Assembly: GCA_029721435.1 (NCBI GenBank)
Contig: CM056576.1
Coordinates: 110,278,666-110,342,665 of the forward strand
Direction: 5' to 3'
DNA: 64,000 nt
Origin: Gymnothorax reevesii
Taxonomy: Eukaryota > Chordata > Actinopteri > Anguilliformes > Muraenidae
The notes below the pieces were generated by a model. The model was given only the letters and a program-made list of their open reading frames with translations, searched no databases and had not been told where the DNA came from. Shown in pieces: positions 24,181 through 34,810 of the stretch; positions within the stretch are counted from its first letter, which is position 1; every line of letters starts with the position of its first letter. The position numbers and the translations under genes are program-made.

Positions 24181-24985
24181 TCTATGAGCCAAATAAGACA
24201 GCTCTCCAAGTAGCACTCCATGCTCTCACAGCGCTAAAAATAGTGCAGTCAAATCATAAAATAATTATATGTTTAATCAACTATCTACTCATGAATTTAA
24301 TATGAATCAATGTTTTTCTGATGAAATTTAGCATGAATTTATCAATACAGGCGTGGATGGACATCAATAGTCACCAGTGACCTCTCCAAACCAAAAACAT
24401 GCCTTTTCTTCATGAGGTTCACAGTTTTGCTCATTTTCCACAATAAGCGCACATACTTAAAAGGAACTGCTTATTTTCCTGTCGGAACGTTCACACGGAG
24501 ATGGAAAGGTTGCTGTTTACAATTCTGATCATCCAACTGAAACTCAAGCCAGTTTAAACACTTTTCACAAGAAATGAGGAGCAAGTATGTATAAATCACT
24601 TAGAGAGTAATATCTGAAATATACCTTAACTAAATAGACATTCCACCATCAGGAAAACAGGCACTATGCTACCCTAAGACAGAGTTGTCGGTGAAATGAA
24701 TTGAAGCAGGGGATTTACTGAAGTCTTCAAGCTGTTCATATTTTAAACGAGCGAAAATCCAAGGGATTTTATTTTGTTGAATCTGGTAAAAATTCTTAAA
24801 TAGATCGCCACATTGAGCAAAATGCCAGCACATACAGTATTATTAGTAAAAGCTAAGGGCTAGTTTTGTTAACCAATGTGACAAACTAGCTCTGTGATCA
24901 CAGTGGTAAACCAAAAATGAGAAAAAGCTGGCCAGTTAGCTTGCTGGCTGGAAGTAAGATAGAGCTATTCTAAACAAAGTCAGTT
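24181..24985. other. no feature recognised
   Basis: Unique AT-rich sequence without a supported frame or repeat. Confidence 0.35.
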
Positions 24986-25114
24986 CTACTCATCCTGCAA
25001 GAAGAAAAACTCTCCATCATTGAATTTCTCTTCCGAAGAATCAATGCTGTCAGCCCGCAAGTCTGCTCCATTCAGAACAACTGCCATTTCCCATCTCCGA
25101 ATCACATTTCCATC
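24986..25114 (-). other. exon-like open segment with acidic tail, unidentified
   Basis: On the minus strand a CCCTATTTTGCAG acceptor-like sequence precedes 42 open codons reading into an acidic end (EEKFNDGEFFFLQDE) and a TAG. The composition looks protein-like, but no family was recognised. The open frame extends upstream to about 25150, so the acceptor is not required. It may be the C-terminal exon of a decayed transposon gene or chance. Confidence 0.25.
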
Positions 25115-25359
25115 CTGCAAAATAGGGCTGTGACTCCGAACTTCGGTATTCTAATATAATTTGAATATAAATAAAAAATAACCTATGCAGCCCTTAATAT
25201 TCAAACCTGTTAACACTACTATTATTTGAGTGATATGTCTGTTTCCCTCTGTCAGCAGTGTGTAGCGCACAGCGTATGTCACTCAAGGTACGTCATTACG
25301 TTACTGTGAGATGAACGCTGGCCTTATCATTTCTCTTTGCTTCACACATGTTCAATTCA

Positions 25360-25440
25360 GCCTCGCTTCGTTTCACACTGCTGGACCCCAAGTTTGCGGC
25401 GCTGGCTTCAGCCAGTCTGGAGCCAACTCAAAAGCCAAGG
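25360..25440 (+). pseudogene. possible hAT transposase fragment
   Basis: In one frame this reads RFTLLDPKFAALA, which resembles the LDPRFK motif near the C-terminal part of hAT/ZBED transposases. The reading is short, with no second motif next to it. The GGGCTGTGACTCC text at 25125 could be a hAT-like end but has no partner. Confidence 0.3.
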
Positions 25441-25512
25441 TGACCTTTTGCTACAAATCCAAACACATAATGAGATTGACTATGAAAAACCCGACTAAGT
25501 TCACCGCATTCC

Positions 25513-26058
25513 CTAGTGAACAACAAAGAAATCATTAAAACCACAAAATATATCATATGGATCGTTTACAATTTTACCATCACTCACAAAATGTGATGGA
25601 AGAACAGAGGTTGACTTTTTTTTGTTAAGAAGTTGATTGATGACCATCCAGGTGGATTTTATATTATTTGCGGATTCTGTAAATTTCTGAGTAAAATAAT
25701 TCTTTTTAGCAATTCGTAGTAAATGGGTAAACTTGTTTTTATAATTCTTATAATTTAAGGAGTTTAAGAGACATGGATTAGATAAGAATTTTTTATATAA
25801 TTTATTTTTCTTAATTGAAGATTTTTTCAGACCAATAGCAAACAAAGGTTTGCTATGATCAGTGTCTAACCTGTTTTTACTTTTGACCAAAGGAAAACAT
25901 TGAAAAAAGATGGAGTTGAATGTATCCATAAATACTTTATATGCTGTTTCAACCTCAGATTTCTTAAAAACATTTTCCCAAGATACATCACCAATCAAAA
26001 TTTTAAAACGATCCATATTTCTTTTGTTAAAAACTCTGCATTTGTAAACATCAAGCAT
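25513..26058 (-). pseudogene. non-LTR retrotransposon ORF2 fragment (linker between endonuclease and RT)
   Basis: A 181-residue frame, basic and lysine-rich, ends FCGFNDFFVVH. The FNxFF motif marks the stretch just before the reverse transcriptase domain in CR1/L2/Jockey-group LINEs, and the preceding KKSTWMVINQLLNKKK-like helical segment (here KSTWMVINQLLNKKK) is also typical. ORF2 normally exceeds 900 residues, encoding an AP-type endonuclease that nicks the target and a reverse transcriptase. Only the linker remains here. The RT is absent, as the sequence changes at about 25510. Upstream code for the endonuclease end lies in another frame (26062-26147), so a frameshift separates them. Confidence 0.7.
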
Positions 26059-26061
26059 CTG

Positions 26062-26147
26062 TGTGGAGTGCCATCTAAAGTAAACTGAAATATTGGAAAA
26101 TGATCAGATATATCTGCATAAAGGACGCCACTCTGGATCACATGACC
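26062..26147 (-). pseudogene. endonuclease C-terminal remnant of the same LINE
   Basis: Reading GHVIQSGVLYADISDHFPIF, this carries the SDHxP(I/L) motif that closes the AP-endonuclease domain of LINE ORF2. It begins within the stop codon region of ORF1 (26147-26149), so nearly all of the endonuclease is missing. It lies out of frame with the ORF2 linker downstream. Confidence 0.65.
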
Positions 26148-26845
26148 TAAAGAGTTTGTAAAAATGTCATGGCAGGCAAAAGTTCCTTGCGTTTAAGCCT
26201 CATTGCATCAGTGTAGTCCTCGTTAATGAAAATGTTGGATCCCTTCAGTATTTTTGCCTTCTTTATTATGGCAAGTTTGTCTTTGTATTTGAGAATTTTG
26301 ACCACAATCTGTCTCGGTCTATCTCCACTTGTTACTGGCTTCCCTATCTGAAGTACACGTTGCATTTCAATGGCACGGGGGTCCAGGTGTAACTTTTCTG
26401 AAATTAATTTCCATACCTTCTCCTCAGATACCAACCAGTTTTCATTAGGTATTTCTGGGATACCATCAATGATGATATTGTTTCTACGTAATTGACCTTC
26501 TAGGTAGTCAGTCTTTCCAGTCAGAGAAGAGAGACTCTCTTTCATTAAAGAGGTCTCAGATTTTATTTCAGTTATCAACTTGTTACTTACTTTTTCCCTT
26601 TCCAACAAGACATCCACATCTTTCTGGGTGAAATGGATACTCTCTCTCAGATCACCAAGTTCTCTGGAGAGTCCATCTAACCGTTTGTTTGACGCGTCGA
26701 CCATGATTTGCAAACAGCTCTTAAAGTTGCGTTCTTGTTGCTCCAGCAGTTCTGTGAAAAAACGCCTTTGTTGTTCCAGCATGTCACGCACTTGGGAGAG
26801 GGACACGAGGTCTTCTTCTTTCCCTTTTCCGCGTGTATTAGCCAT
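26147..26845 (-). pseudogene. non-LTR retrotransposon ORF1 protein, C-terminally truncated
   Basis: A 232-residue frame encodes an ORF1p of the coiled-coil plus RRM-like kind, an RNA-binding chaperone that packages LINE RNA. Residues 10-120 form a heptad-rich coiled coil (LEQQRRFFTELLEQQERNF, then LEREKVSNKLITEIKSE). Residues 121-225 carry the RNA-binding core with RRNNIIIDGIPE, ENWLVSEEKV, RPRQIVVKILKYKDK and LKGSNIFINEDYTD. The start ATGGCTAAT fits the usual MA(N/D)... start. The frame ends right at the junction with endonuclease code, so the last part of ORF1 and the ORF1-ORF2 spacer are deleted. A 32-bp minisatellite begins about 10-20 bp upstream of the start codon and may be the element's 5' UTR. 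Confidence 0.8.
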
Positions 26846-26859
26846 ATAGAGTTGAGACT

Positions 26860-27990
26860 GGCTGAAGCCTGGGCCTGGCCTGAAAGAATCTTGCTGGAGC
26901 CTGGGCCTGGCCTGGAGGAATCTGACTGGAGGCTGGGCTTAGCCTGGTGAAGTCTGGCTGGAGCCTGGGCCTGACCTGGAGGAGTCTGGCTGGAGCCTGG
27001 GCCTGGCCTGGAGGAGTCTGGCTGGAGCCTGGTCCTGGCCTGGAGGAGTCTGGCTGGAGCCTGGGCCTGGCCTGGAGGAGTCTGGCTGGAGCTCGGTCCT
27101 GGCCTGGAGGAGTCTGGCTGGAGCCTGGGCCTGGCCTGATGGAAGCTGGCTGGAGCCTGGTCCTGGCCTGTAGGAGTCTGGCTGGAGCCTGGGCCTGGCC
27201 TGATGGAAGCTGGCTGGAGCCTGGGCCTGGCCCGATGGAGGCTGGCTGGAGCCTGAGCCTGGCCTGGAGGAGTCTGGATGGAGCCTGGGCCTGGCCTGGA
27301 GGAGTCTAGCTGGAGCCTGGGCCTGGCCTGATGGAAGCTGGCAGGAGCCTGGGCCTGGCCTGATGGAGGCTGGCTGGAGCCTGGGCCTGGCCTGATGGAG
27401 GCTGGCTGGAGCCTGGGCCTGGCCTGGAGGAGGCTGGCTGGAGCCTGGGCCTGGCCTGGAGGAGTCTGGCTGGAGCTCGGTCCTGGCCTGGAGGAGTCTG
27501 GCTGGAGCCTGGGCCTGGCCTGATGGAAGCTGGCTGGAGCCTGGTCCTGGCCTGTAGGAGTCTGGCTGGAGCCTGGGCCTGGCCTGATGGAAGCTGGCTG
27601 GAGCCTGGGCCTGGCCCGATGGAGGCTGGCTGGAGCCTGGGCCTGGCCTGGAGGAGTCTGGATGGAGCCTGGGCCTGGCCTGGAGGAGTCTAGCTGGAGC
27701 CTGGGCCTGGCCTGATGGAAGCTGGCAGGAGCCTGGGCCTGGCCTGATGGAGGCTGGCTGGAGCCTGGGCCTGGCCTGATGGAGGCTGGCTGGAGCCTGG
27801 GCCTGGCCTGGAGGAGGCTGGCTGGAGCCTGGGCCTGGCCTGGAGGAGTCTGGCTGGAGCCTGGGTCTGGCCTGATGGAAGCTGGCTGGAGCCTGGGCCT
27901 GGACGATGGAGGCTGGCTGAAGCCTGGGCCTGGCTTGGAGGAATCTGGTTACAGCCTGTGCCTGGCCTCGGAATCTGACTGTAGTCTAAG
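26860..27990. repeat. 32-bp GC-rich minisatellite
   Basis: About 35 units of a 32-bp motif; unit core GAGCCTGGGCCTGGCCTG with variants GGAGGAGTCTG, ATGGAAGCTGG and ATGGAGGCTGG. Because 32 is not a multiple of 3, long frames across it cycle through three phases with an artificial 32-residue period; they are not genes. A 384-bp block (12 units) is duplicated: 27091-27474 and 27475-27858 carry the same order of unit variants. Units at both ends are more diverged. Confidence 0.97.
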
Positions 27991-28010
27991 CCTAGCCTAC
28001 ATTTAAATAT

Positions 28011-28231
28011 AATTTGTACCTTATATTGTACTTTGTATGATAATAAGAGCCTCTGAAAGCCACTAGTAAAACTTAAAAGAAAAAAATAGAGAGGATTGTT
28101 AAGATACTGTTTAGATACTTAGTGAATTATCTTACCAGCACACAGAGACGAGACTGATGCACAACCTGGTTTCTCCAGATTCTTCAACTAATTAGCTAAT
28201 TCAGCTCGGGATTGGCAGAAAAGCGATCATT
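28011..28231. other. spacer between two minisatellites
   Basis: AT-rich sequence without a coding frame; no repeat recognised. Confidence 0.4.
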
Positions 28232-29075
28232 TGATCAGGGCCGGACAGCAGAACTCCCTGAGCAGCAAAGCGACCCTCAGATGAGGGTCAGGCAGTGGAA
28301 CACACACTGGAGCCAGACCTGGTGGCAAAGTGCATGCTGGATCAGCTTGAGGTGATGAGGCACCAACTGGATCAGCTCGAGACGGCGAAGTACCTTCTGG
28401 AGCCGGACTGGGCGTCGGAGCACCTGTTAATTCAGCTCTGGGCAACGGGATATCCACTTAGCGGTGGACTAGCCACTGGATTAGTGCTGGGCAGCGGAGT
28501 ACCCGCTCAATCAGGTCCGGGCGGTAGTTTTCCAGCTGCGAAAGGGTTAGCTGACGGAATGCCCACTAGATCAGAGCTTTGCGGCGGTATACCCACTAGC
28601 ACAGGTCTGGGCGGCAGCACACCTGCTGGCTCAGGACTTGGTGACTGAACGTCCACAGGCCCTGGACTTGGTGGCTGCGCGTTTATGAGGTCAGGACAGT
28701 GTGGCTGGACACTGGATCTGGACTCAGCAATGGAGTGCCCTCAGAAACAAAAGAGTGTGGCGGGGTGCCCACGGGATCTGGACTGGACAGCGAAGCAACC
28801 AGTGGATCTCAACTACATGGCAGGATGCCTGGAAGACCTGGACTAGATGGCAGAGCAACCTAAGGATCAAGACTGTGCTAAGGGAGGTCCATGGGATCAG
28901 GGTGAGAGGCAGAGCAGCCACGGAATCTGGACTGTGCGGTGGGATACTCGCAGGACTAGGACTGGATGCGGGAGTGAACCATTGGTTCCGGACTGTGCAG
29001 CAAAATGTCAGCATGGCCTGGGCTGGATGATGGAACACCTGCTAGATCTATTCTAGACGACGGGAACTGGACTGT
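28232..29075. repeat. degenerate 30-bp minisatellite
   Basis: About 28 diverged units of 29-31 bp fitting ATCTGGACTGGGCGGCGGAG plus a CACCCnCTGG-type end; exact 30-bp spacing is easy to see at 28770-28950. The period is a multiple of 3, so frames stay in phase (plus strand 28295-28648 is open for 117 residues with a rough 10-residue periodicity). Stops accumulate elsewhere and there is no start or splice context, so a coding origin is possible but not supported. Confidence 0.85.
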
Positions 29076-32000
29076 ATGCTGGGTGTTGAGGGCTGCCAAA
29101 TGCCAATGACATTAGGGCTCAGAGAAGGACAGAAATCTCTTGGCCCCCTAGGAGATGGGGGTTTAGAATATTTATATTGAATATTAGTATTGCAAATGCA
29201 TATGCTGCACGTGTAATAGCAACCCGGTGTGTCATCAGTAACATGGATTACCACGTATAGCAGCACGAGAAATTAAACCTGAAATGATCTTGACTGGATA
29301 CTTGATGTTTTTTCTCACCCGAAACATTGGGTACCCAAACATAAAGATAAGCCAAAAAAAAAATGATGAATACTATCGGTATTGATGGAGGTTGAAAACA
29401 GAATACTTTTTCCCTTGTGTTTTTGCCTAATTAGGCTGTCTACTGCCTATACCACGAAAATTTATCTTTCTCATAACTTGAGCTTCCAGACTTTCGCACT
29501 GCGTCCTCCACTTTGAAACATCGCAGCCACAGTTTCTTTAGTTTGTCCCGGCACTGTTCTACTGTTTTGTGATAACTGCACTAATGCAAGTTCTCAAAAA
29601 TTATTCCATAAATCTGAGTTTTTCCGTTTGCCTAAATTTCGAGCAAACATTGAATTTATTCTTTGAATGGAGAGATCATTTCACCACTGCCTTTATTTGA
29701 ACAATTTCATTCCATTTGATCTATACACATGTACAGTGTTTGCGGAATTTCCCGGCCGATTCCTCAGATAAGATGGCAGATACATCTCACGTTTCACGGT
29801 TGGTTCAGCCAAAGACGTCCTCTCTTGTGTTTTCTTTAGCTCCGTGGTCGTAATACTTACCAAACTGTGAGGTCTCATTCCATTCTTCATTGCCTGGGCC
29901 GATGTTACTCTTGTTCTCGAGTCAGATTTTGGGACCAAGACCTATGGCTGTATTTCACTTCTTGTTATTTATAAAGATCTTGATTAAAAACGTTTAGGTA
30001 TAATGCCTTCCAGTCTCTAACATGAGGACACGCTAGGGAGGCGGACTGGGAAAATTGTGTTCTGCCGCCTTTTCCTGCCCAGATCTGCCCTCCACAGAGC
30101 AGGCCAATCAGGAGAAAGTGGGCACACGCGGAGGGGGGGCATTGCGGAAGAGCTGCTGAAACGACGCATTTCAGGCAGAGACTACAATGGACTACAATTG
30201 GGGTTTTTTGAGGATGGCAGTAAGCTAAAAAGGACCCTTTTTTTTGGTCTTCGAACAATGAGGAGTACTCAAGAGGAGTCCAAGATCAAAATTTAAACTT
30301 GAAAATGTAGCATGATAGGGCACCTTCAAATGTACACCACACCAATAAACAATTCAGAAAACGGGGAGTATGCCAATACAGAAAAAGAAGGAGAGAGGAC
30401 TGAAACAAGAAAATAATTATTCAATTATGGAAGATAGTACTGGAAACTGCCATAGATTGCTGGATTGTGGGGAACCAAGAGGGACGTAATAGAATCTGGG
30501 AAGACAAGGAAGTGATGGGGAGGTGGAGGGGCTCACATGACAGTCATGAAGCATTAAAGCACAGAGAGAGACATACTTTAAAGGACCACAGTAAGATGAT
30601 AGCTTGCGATGGAGATGTGTTGCTGAGCTATTGGATAACATTAACAAATGATGTAAACAGCTGATTGAGGTCAATTCAGCAATGAAGGCAAGGGAAATTA
30701 AAGCGGGATAAAAATGAGAACTATAATACCAGCCTATGCGTGTAAGGATAGTCTTCCTGATGGTACTTTTGCAAAGCTCCATTTGGATCATTTTGGTGCT
30801 GCTACTATGGTTTTCATTATTTTAATGTAGTTGTGTGAATCTTATCAATTTTATGCGCATTTATAAGGTCTATTGGACAACAACTCGAAGTCACCTCCAG
30901 AAGAAGCGCTCTCTGCCGAAAAACACTCTGCTTCAGAGCTGGCTGAAATGCCCCAATAGCTTCTGGCCATTTATTTCCCATCGATTGGTGATGTCATCAA
31001 TTGAATTTTTGCGCCAATTAAATACCTTGGCACACCCTTGAATCAAATGGGTTGCGCCCACAAGCTCATTTACACGCTGGAGTGGATATTCTTTTAGGGT
31101 GAGTGGCATACTTTTCTGACACACGTGCAAAGCGGCTGACCAATTGCAAGTGAGAGATCAAGTTGACCAATCACAACACACTGGGGTTTTTGGGAGGGGA
31201 GGGTCAGGACCTCAACAGAGCATTTTACAGACACGGACTGCAGCAATGGCCAGCATGAAAAAACTCAAGTGCTTTTTTAACAATGATGCATGTAAAACTT
31301 TTTTTTTTTTGCAGACTTCATTTGAATGACCAATGAAAAGTCACTGAATAGATGCACTATAAAAAATAATGCCACTGCCCATTCCTAGCTAGTACTCTCC
31401 TCATAGTAAACAGTGAGGGCAGGAACCTAGCAAGCTGATGGGGCTGCACTATAATTAAATGACTCCCTTTTTGAATTCAAGGTCCACAGAATTGAAACAG
31501 GACATTCAATATTTATTTGGAAGGGCTCTACCACACAGGTGAGAAAATCTGATTTTGTTTGTCTGCTATCAGAGGGAGGGAGGCCCAAAGAATACTTTAC
31601 ATGGCGAAGAAAACATTCATAGTGTGACCCTGTTAAATATTTTTTTGTAATATTTTGAATGAAGAGGATAAATGATAAAGACATTAATCTATAGCCACTT
31701 ATATTCAGATTTTTCCAAGGTTGCCCGTATTAATTGAACGCGCTGTAAAAAGCGTGTTGTTCATTTTTTCATGTAAAATGCAAGGCATGGGAAATTTGCC
31801 GTTATTTTAAGGTGAGGAACTGCACCTTAGGCGTAAGTAGCCATGAGTATATCGTTAGATTTTGAATAAAAAAAAGTGGAATATAGAGCAAAATCAAGAA
31901 AAAAAAAAACAGCAATGTGTTTGTCCCAAATGTTACACTGCTTACTGCATGTCATCTGTGGATGTATCCTGTCTGGTAATAGTACATACCAGCAAGTGTT

Positions 32001-33176
32001 CAATTTATCATTTAAAGTGTGCCACTTGAAAGAGAGCTGTGATTTCCACTGGGCCAGAGTTTTCTAAAAAATTCTCTTTGTGAATTTTACTTTCTGATGG
32101 ACACACTGAAAAAAGTGAAGTACCCCGGGAAAAACTATATAAAATACACGTAAAAATACGCTAAAAATCTTATGGAGGAGCATAATTTCCACTGGAGGGG
32201 GTGGGCGGTGTTATGTCCCCATTTTCAATGTCCCTGTTTTTTACCCCACCCCCCCAACTCTTCAAATCTTTTTATTACTATTTTGAACCACTAAAATCGT
32301 GCTTAATAAGCAACTCTGGGTAATGTGAAAGCTGCTGATTGTGAAGTCTTGCTATGCTGCAAAAAACTGTCCCTGGATGAGAAAAGGCAGTGGACAGGCT
32401 GCCTACGCGGTTGTGTAGTAGGAGGCAGACCTGCTCTACGCATGTGCCTTTTGAAAAATTGCTCCCTGAACATGCAAGCGGCAGTTCACAAAAATGGAAC
32501 ACCAACAGTGGCAGTTAAATCAAACTAAAGAAAGAAAAAAATGAGTCGATCAATTTGAAGGACATTCAGTAATTTAGGCTGGGATGACCATATTTTCTGT
32601 ATAGACCTATTGCTTTGCTGATGTTGGCTGAGACAATACACACTTGCTAGGTTACGTTGTACCAATAATAACTTTGGCTGGCAAGCAAAATAGTCACCAG
32701 CCCATCCCGTATTTCTAAAAGGTGGCAAAGCAATCTGACAAACCAAATATTCAAGATGGTTATGAAAACCATCTAAAATTATGCCGTATGTGACTTGAAA
32801 ACTAGTCTACCTTAAACACAGGAAATATACGTCAACAACGAATGAAAAGCAGTCTCTCTTACTGCCAGTTAATGTTGGACTCACACACCAGGGGCTCAAA
32901 AGGATTCCTCAACTCTGCTGTCATAACAGAGATCAAATGAGTTGGGAGTGCCGATGGAAGTCATTGAGGGCGAGGCAGAAGCGCTCAACTTGTGCACTGA
33001 GAATGATGTGCGCTACAGTACACTGCCCTGGTTGATGAACTTGTTGGCGGGGATCATTAAGAGAGCATTAAATTCAGTCCAACACAGGGTCATGACCATG
33101 AGGAATACAAAAGCTAGGAGATGATACAAAACCAATTATGAATGGTAACCTGAAATAACAGGCTAAAACCCTAGAC
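29076..33176. other. 4.1 kb with no recognised gene
   Basis: Frames such as 29693-29938 and 29965-30258 on the minus strand show no family motif. Long T or A runs occur at 30238, 31299-31310 and 31904. No mobile element could be identified with confidence; an old, unrecognised one is not excluded. Confidence 0.35.
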
Positions 33177-33392
33177 CAGGCGGTCACCAACCCAGTTCCT
33201 GGAGAGCTACCATCCTGTAGGTTTCTGCTCTACCTCCTATTCAGCACACCTGATTCAACTAATTAGCTACTTAACCAAATCACAAGCTGGGCAATTAAGT
33301 TGCTAATTAGTTGAATCAGGTGTGATGAATAGGAAGTAGAGCAGAAACCTACAGGATGGTAGCCCTTCAGCAACAGGGTTGGTGACCCCCTG
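33177..33392. mobile_element. hAT-type foldback MITE
   Basis: A 216-bp element starting CAGGCGGTCACCAACCC and ending GGGTTGGTGACCCCCTG. Inverted repeats extend over most of its length (CATCCTGTAGGTTTCTGCTC versus its reverse complement at 33339-33358; CACCTGATTCAACTAATTAG versus 33302-33321), leaving a short central loop. The flanks share CTAGA (33171-33175, 33395-33399) within a decayed 8-bp duplication. Confidence 0.85.
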
Positions 33393-34137
33393 GTCTAGAG
33401 TGTGCAATGAGTTGACCATGAATCGACTGGATGCATGGTCTGACCCTTTCAAAAGTTATGTATGTATTTATGTATTATCTGTGACTGGAGAGGCATTTAA
33501 ATTTCAAATGGGACAGAACACCAGTTGGACAGAAAATTATACTGATTTGATATTATGACTGCCGTAAAACACTTCCATATGCCGAACCTCAAAATTATAT
33601 AGTGTATAAGATACGTAAAACAATTCCTGCTTTCTTATTGAAATACACATTTTTTTCTGATAATATTGAAAATAAGCCATAATTGCTCTCTTCTCACAGC
33701 AAAAATACAGCCAGTCTGCTTCATTGTTCACAAGTGTTCCCAGAGACAGGATGTAAAAAATGCTAAGTGGTTTGTTTACATCCATACATGGTTTGTTACA
33801 GAGGTTAAGAATCAATCCCTTTCTTTGCTCTTCGGTAAGAAATAGGAGAATCAGTATTCAAGAAGGAAACTATTCAAGGTTTTATTTTTGTGCTTAAAGC
33901 CAGGTGAAAACCCTGAGGTTAGGAAGCTTAGCTTCAATATGTGTCATGAGAGCTAATCTCTAAAATCAAAAAGAAGAACACACACGCAGACTCACAAACA
34001 TGCTTTGTAAAATATACAGGCTCATGCTCATTCTCACAAGTACACACCAAGGCGCAACAATGCGACTTCTTCAATGAGGCATATTTCTGAGTCTTCACTG
34101 AAGTCAATGGCAACTTTAACACAAAAATATGTAATTA
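33393..34137. other. no feature recognised
   Basis: Unique AT-rich sequence; no supported gene or repeat. Confidence 0.35.
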
Positions 34138-34404
34138 ACCTCCGCCGAGGAGGTTTATGTTTTTGGTGCCGTTTGTTTGTTGGTTTGTTTGTTTGTGTAC
34201 AAGATGACTCAAAAACTAATGGCCGGTAGGTGATTTATTTATTTTTTTTAATTTTGGCATATCTTGGCCAAAGTACTGCTGAGATATACTCCAAAGTTCA
34301 AGATTTCAAGTCTTTCCAATGGGCCGGAGTTCCAATCGCCGTGCTTTTAGCTTTGCTGCCCCCTGGCGGCGGAGGTTCTGCGCTCTCTGAGTGCTCTTCT
34401 AGTT
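34138..34404. repeat. dispersed repeat with CCTCCGCC...GGAGG head
   Basis: ACCTCCGCCGAGGAGG followed by a GTTTGTTTGTT tract, ACAAGATGACTCAAAAACTA and, near the end, GCCCCCTGGCGGCGGAGG. This arrangement is a familiar dispersed repeat in fish genomes. The terminal GGCGGCGGAGG is roughly complementary to the head, suggesting short inverted ends (34141-34148 versus about 34366-34376). No coding content. Confidence 0.5.
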
Positions 34405-34409
34405 ATTTA

Positions 34410-34810
34410 TGTGACAGTTGAAGGGTTCTGTCACTAGAAGTGCCACCTAATGAGTATGCGTCCTGGCTACCTTGCCAGTGAGCCTGGCTCTTTGGTGATG
34501 TGGTCAGCGCGTTTGACTCTTACCTAGGAGTCTGGGGTTCAATTCACCGCCTGGGCCCTCCTTCAGCCTGCCACATGCTGGGATCCTAATGGAGGGCAGC
34601 ATGTGTAAAGCATGGAGTGTGAGGATGTGCTCCTGAAAGAGGGGGAGAGATGTGACAGTTGAAGGGTTGTGTCACTAGAAATGCTTTGTAATAAGTATGT
34701 GCCCTGGCTACTTTTCCAACGAGTCTGGCTCTTTGGCAATGTGGTCAGCGCGTTTGACTCTTACCCGGGAGTCTGGGGTTCAAATCCCTGCCTAGGCCCT
34801 CCTTAGGCCT
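34410..34810 (+). mobile_element. tandem pair of tRNA-derived SINE-like units
   Basis: Two head-to-tail units: 34410-34650 (241 bp) and 34651 to about 34810. Both begin TGTGACAGTTGAAGGGTT and contain a tRNA-like region (34493-34551 and 34733-34792) with TGTGGTCAGCGCGTTTGACT as A-box side and GTCTGGGGTTCAA as B-box side. The second head reads CAAATCCC, closer to the tRNA consensus. The acceptor stem does not pair. The second unit is 3'-truncated. Confidence 0.65.

Noticed and set aside
26947..27309. 120-residue frame rich in G, W, P and L repeats
   Set aside because: Lies wholly in the 32-bp minisatellite. The unit is not a multiple of three, so all frames are open and the repeat peptide is an artefact.
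29693..29938. 81-residue minus-strand frame as a host exon
   Set aside because: No recognised motif and no clear splice context; length is within chance expectation.
34493..34792. Two tRNA genes
   Set aside because: A- and B-box-like text is present but acceptor stems do not pair and the units are dispersed-repeat heads; treated as SINE-like.
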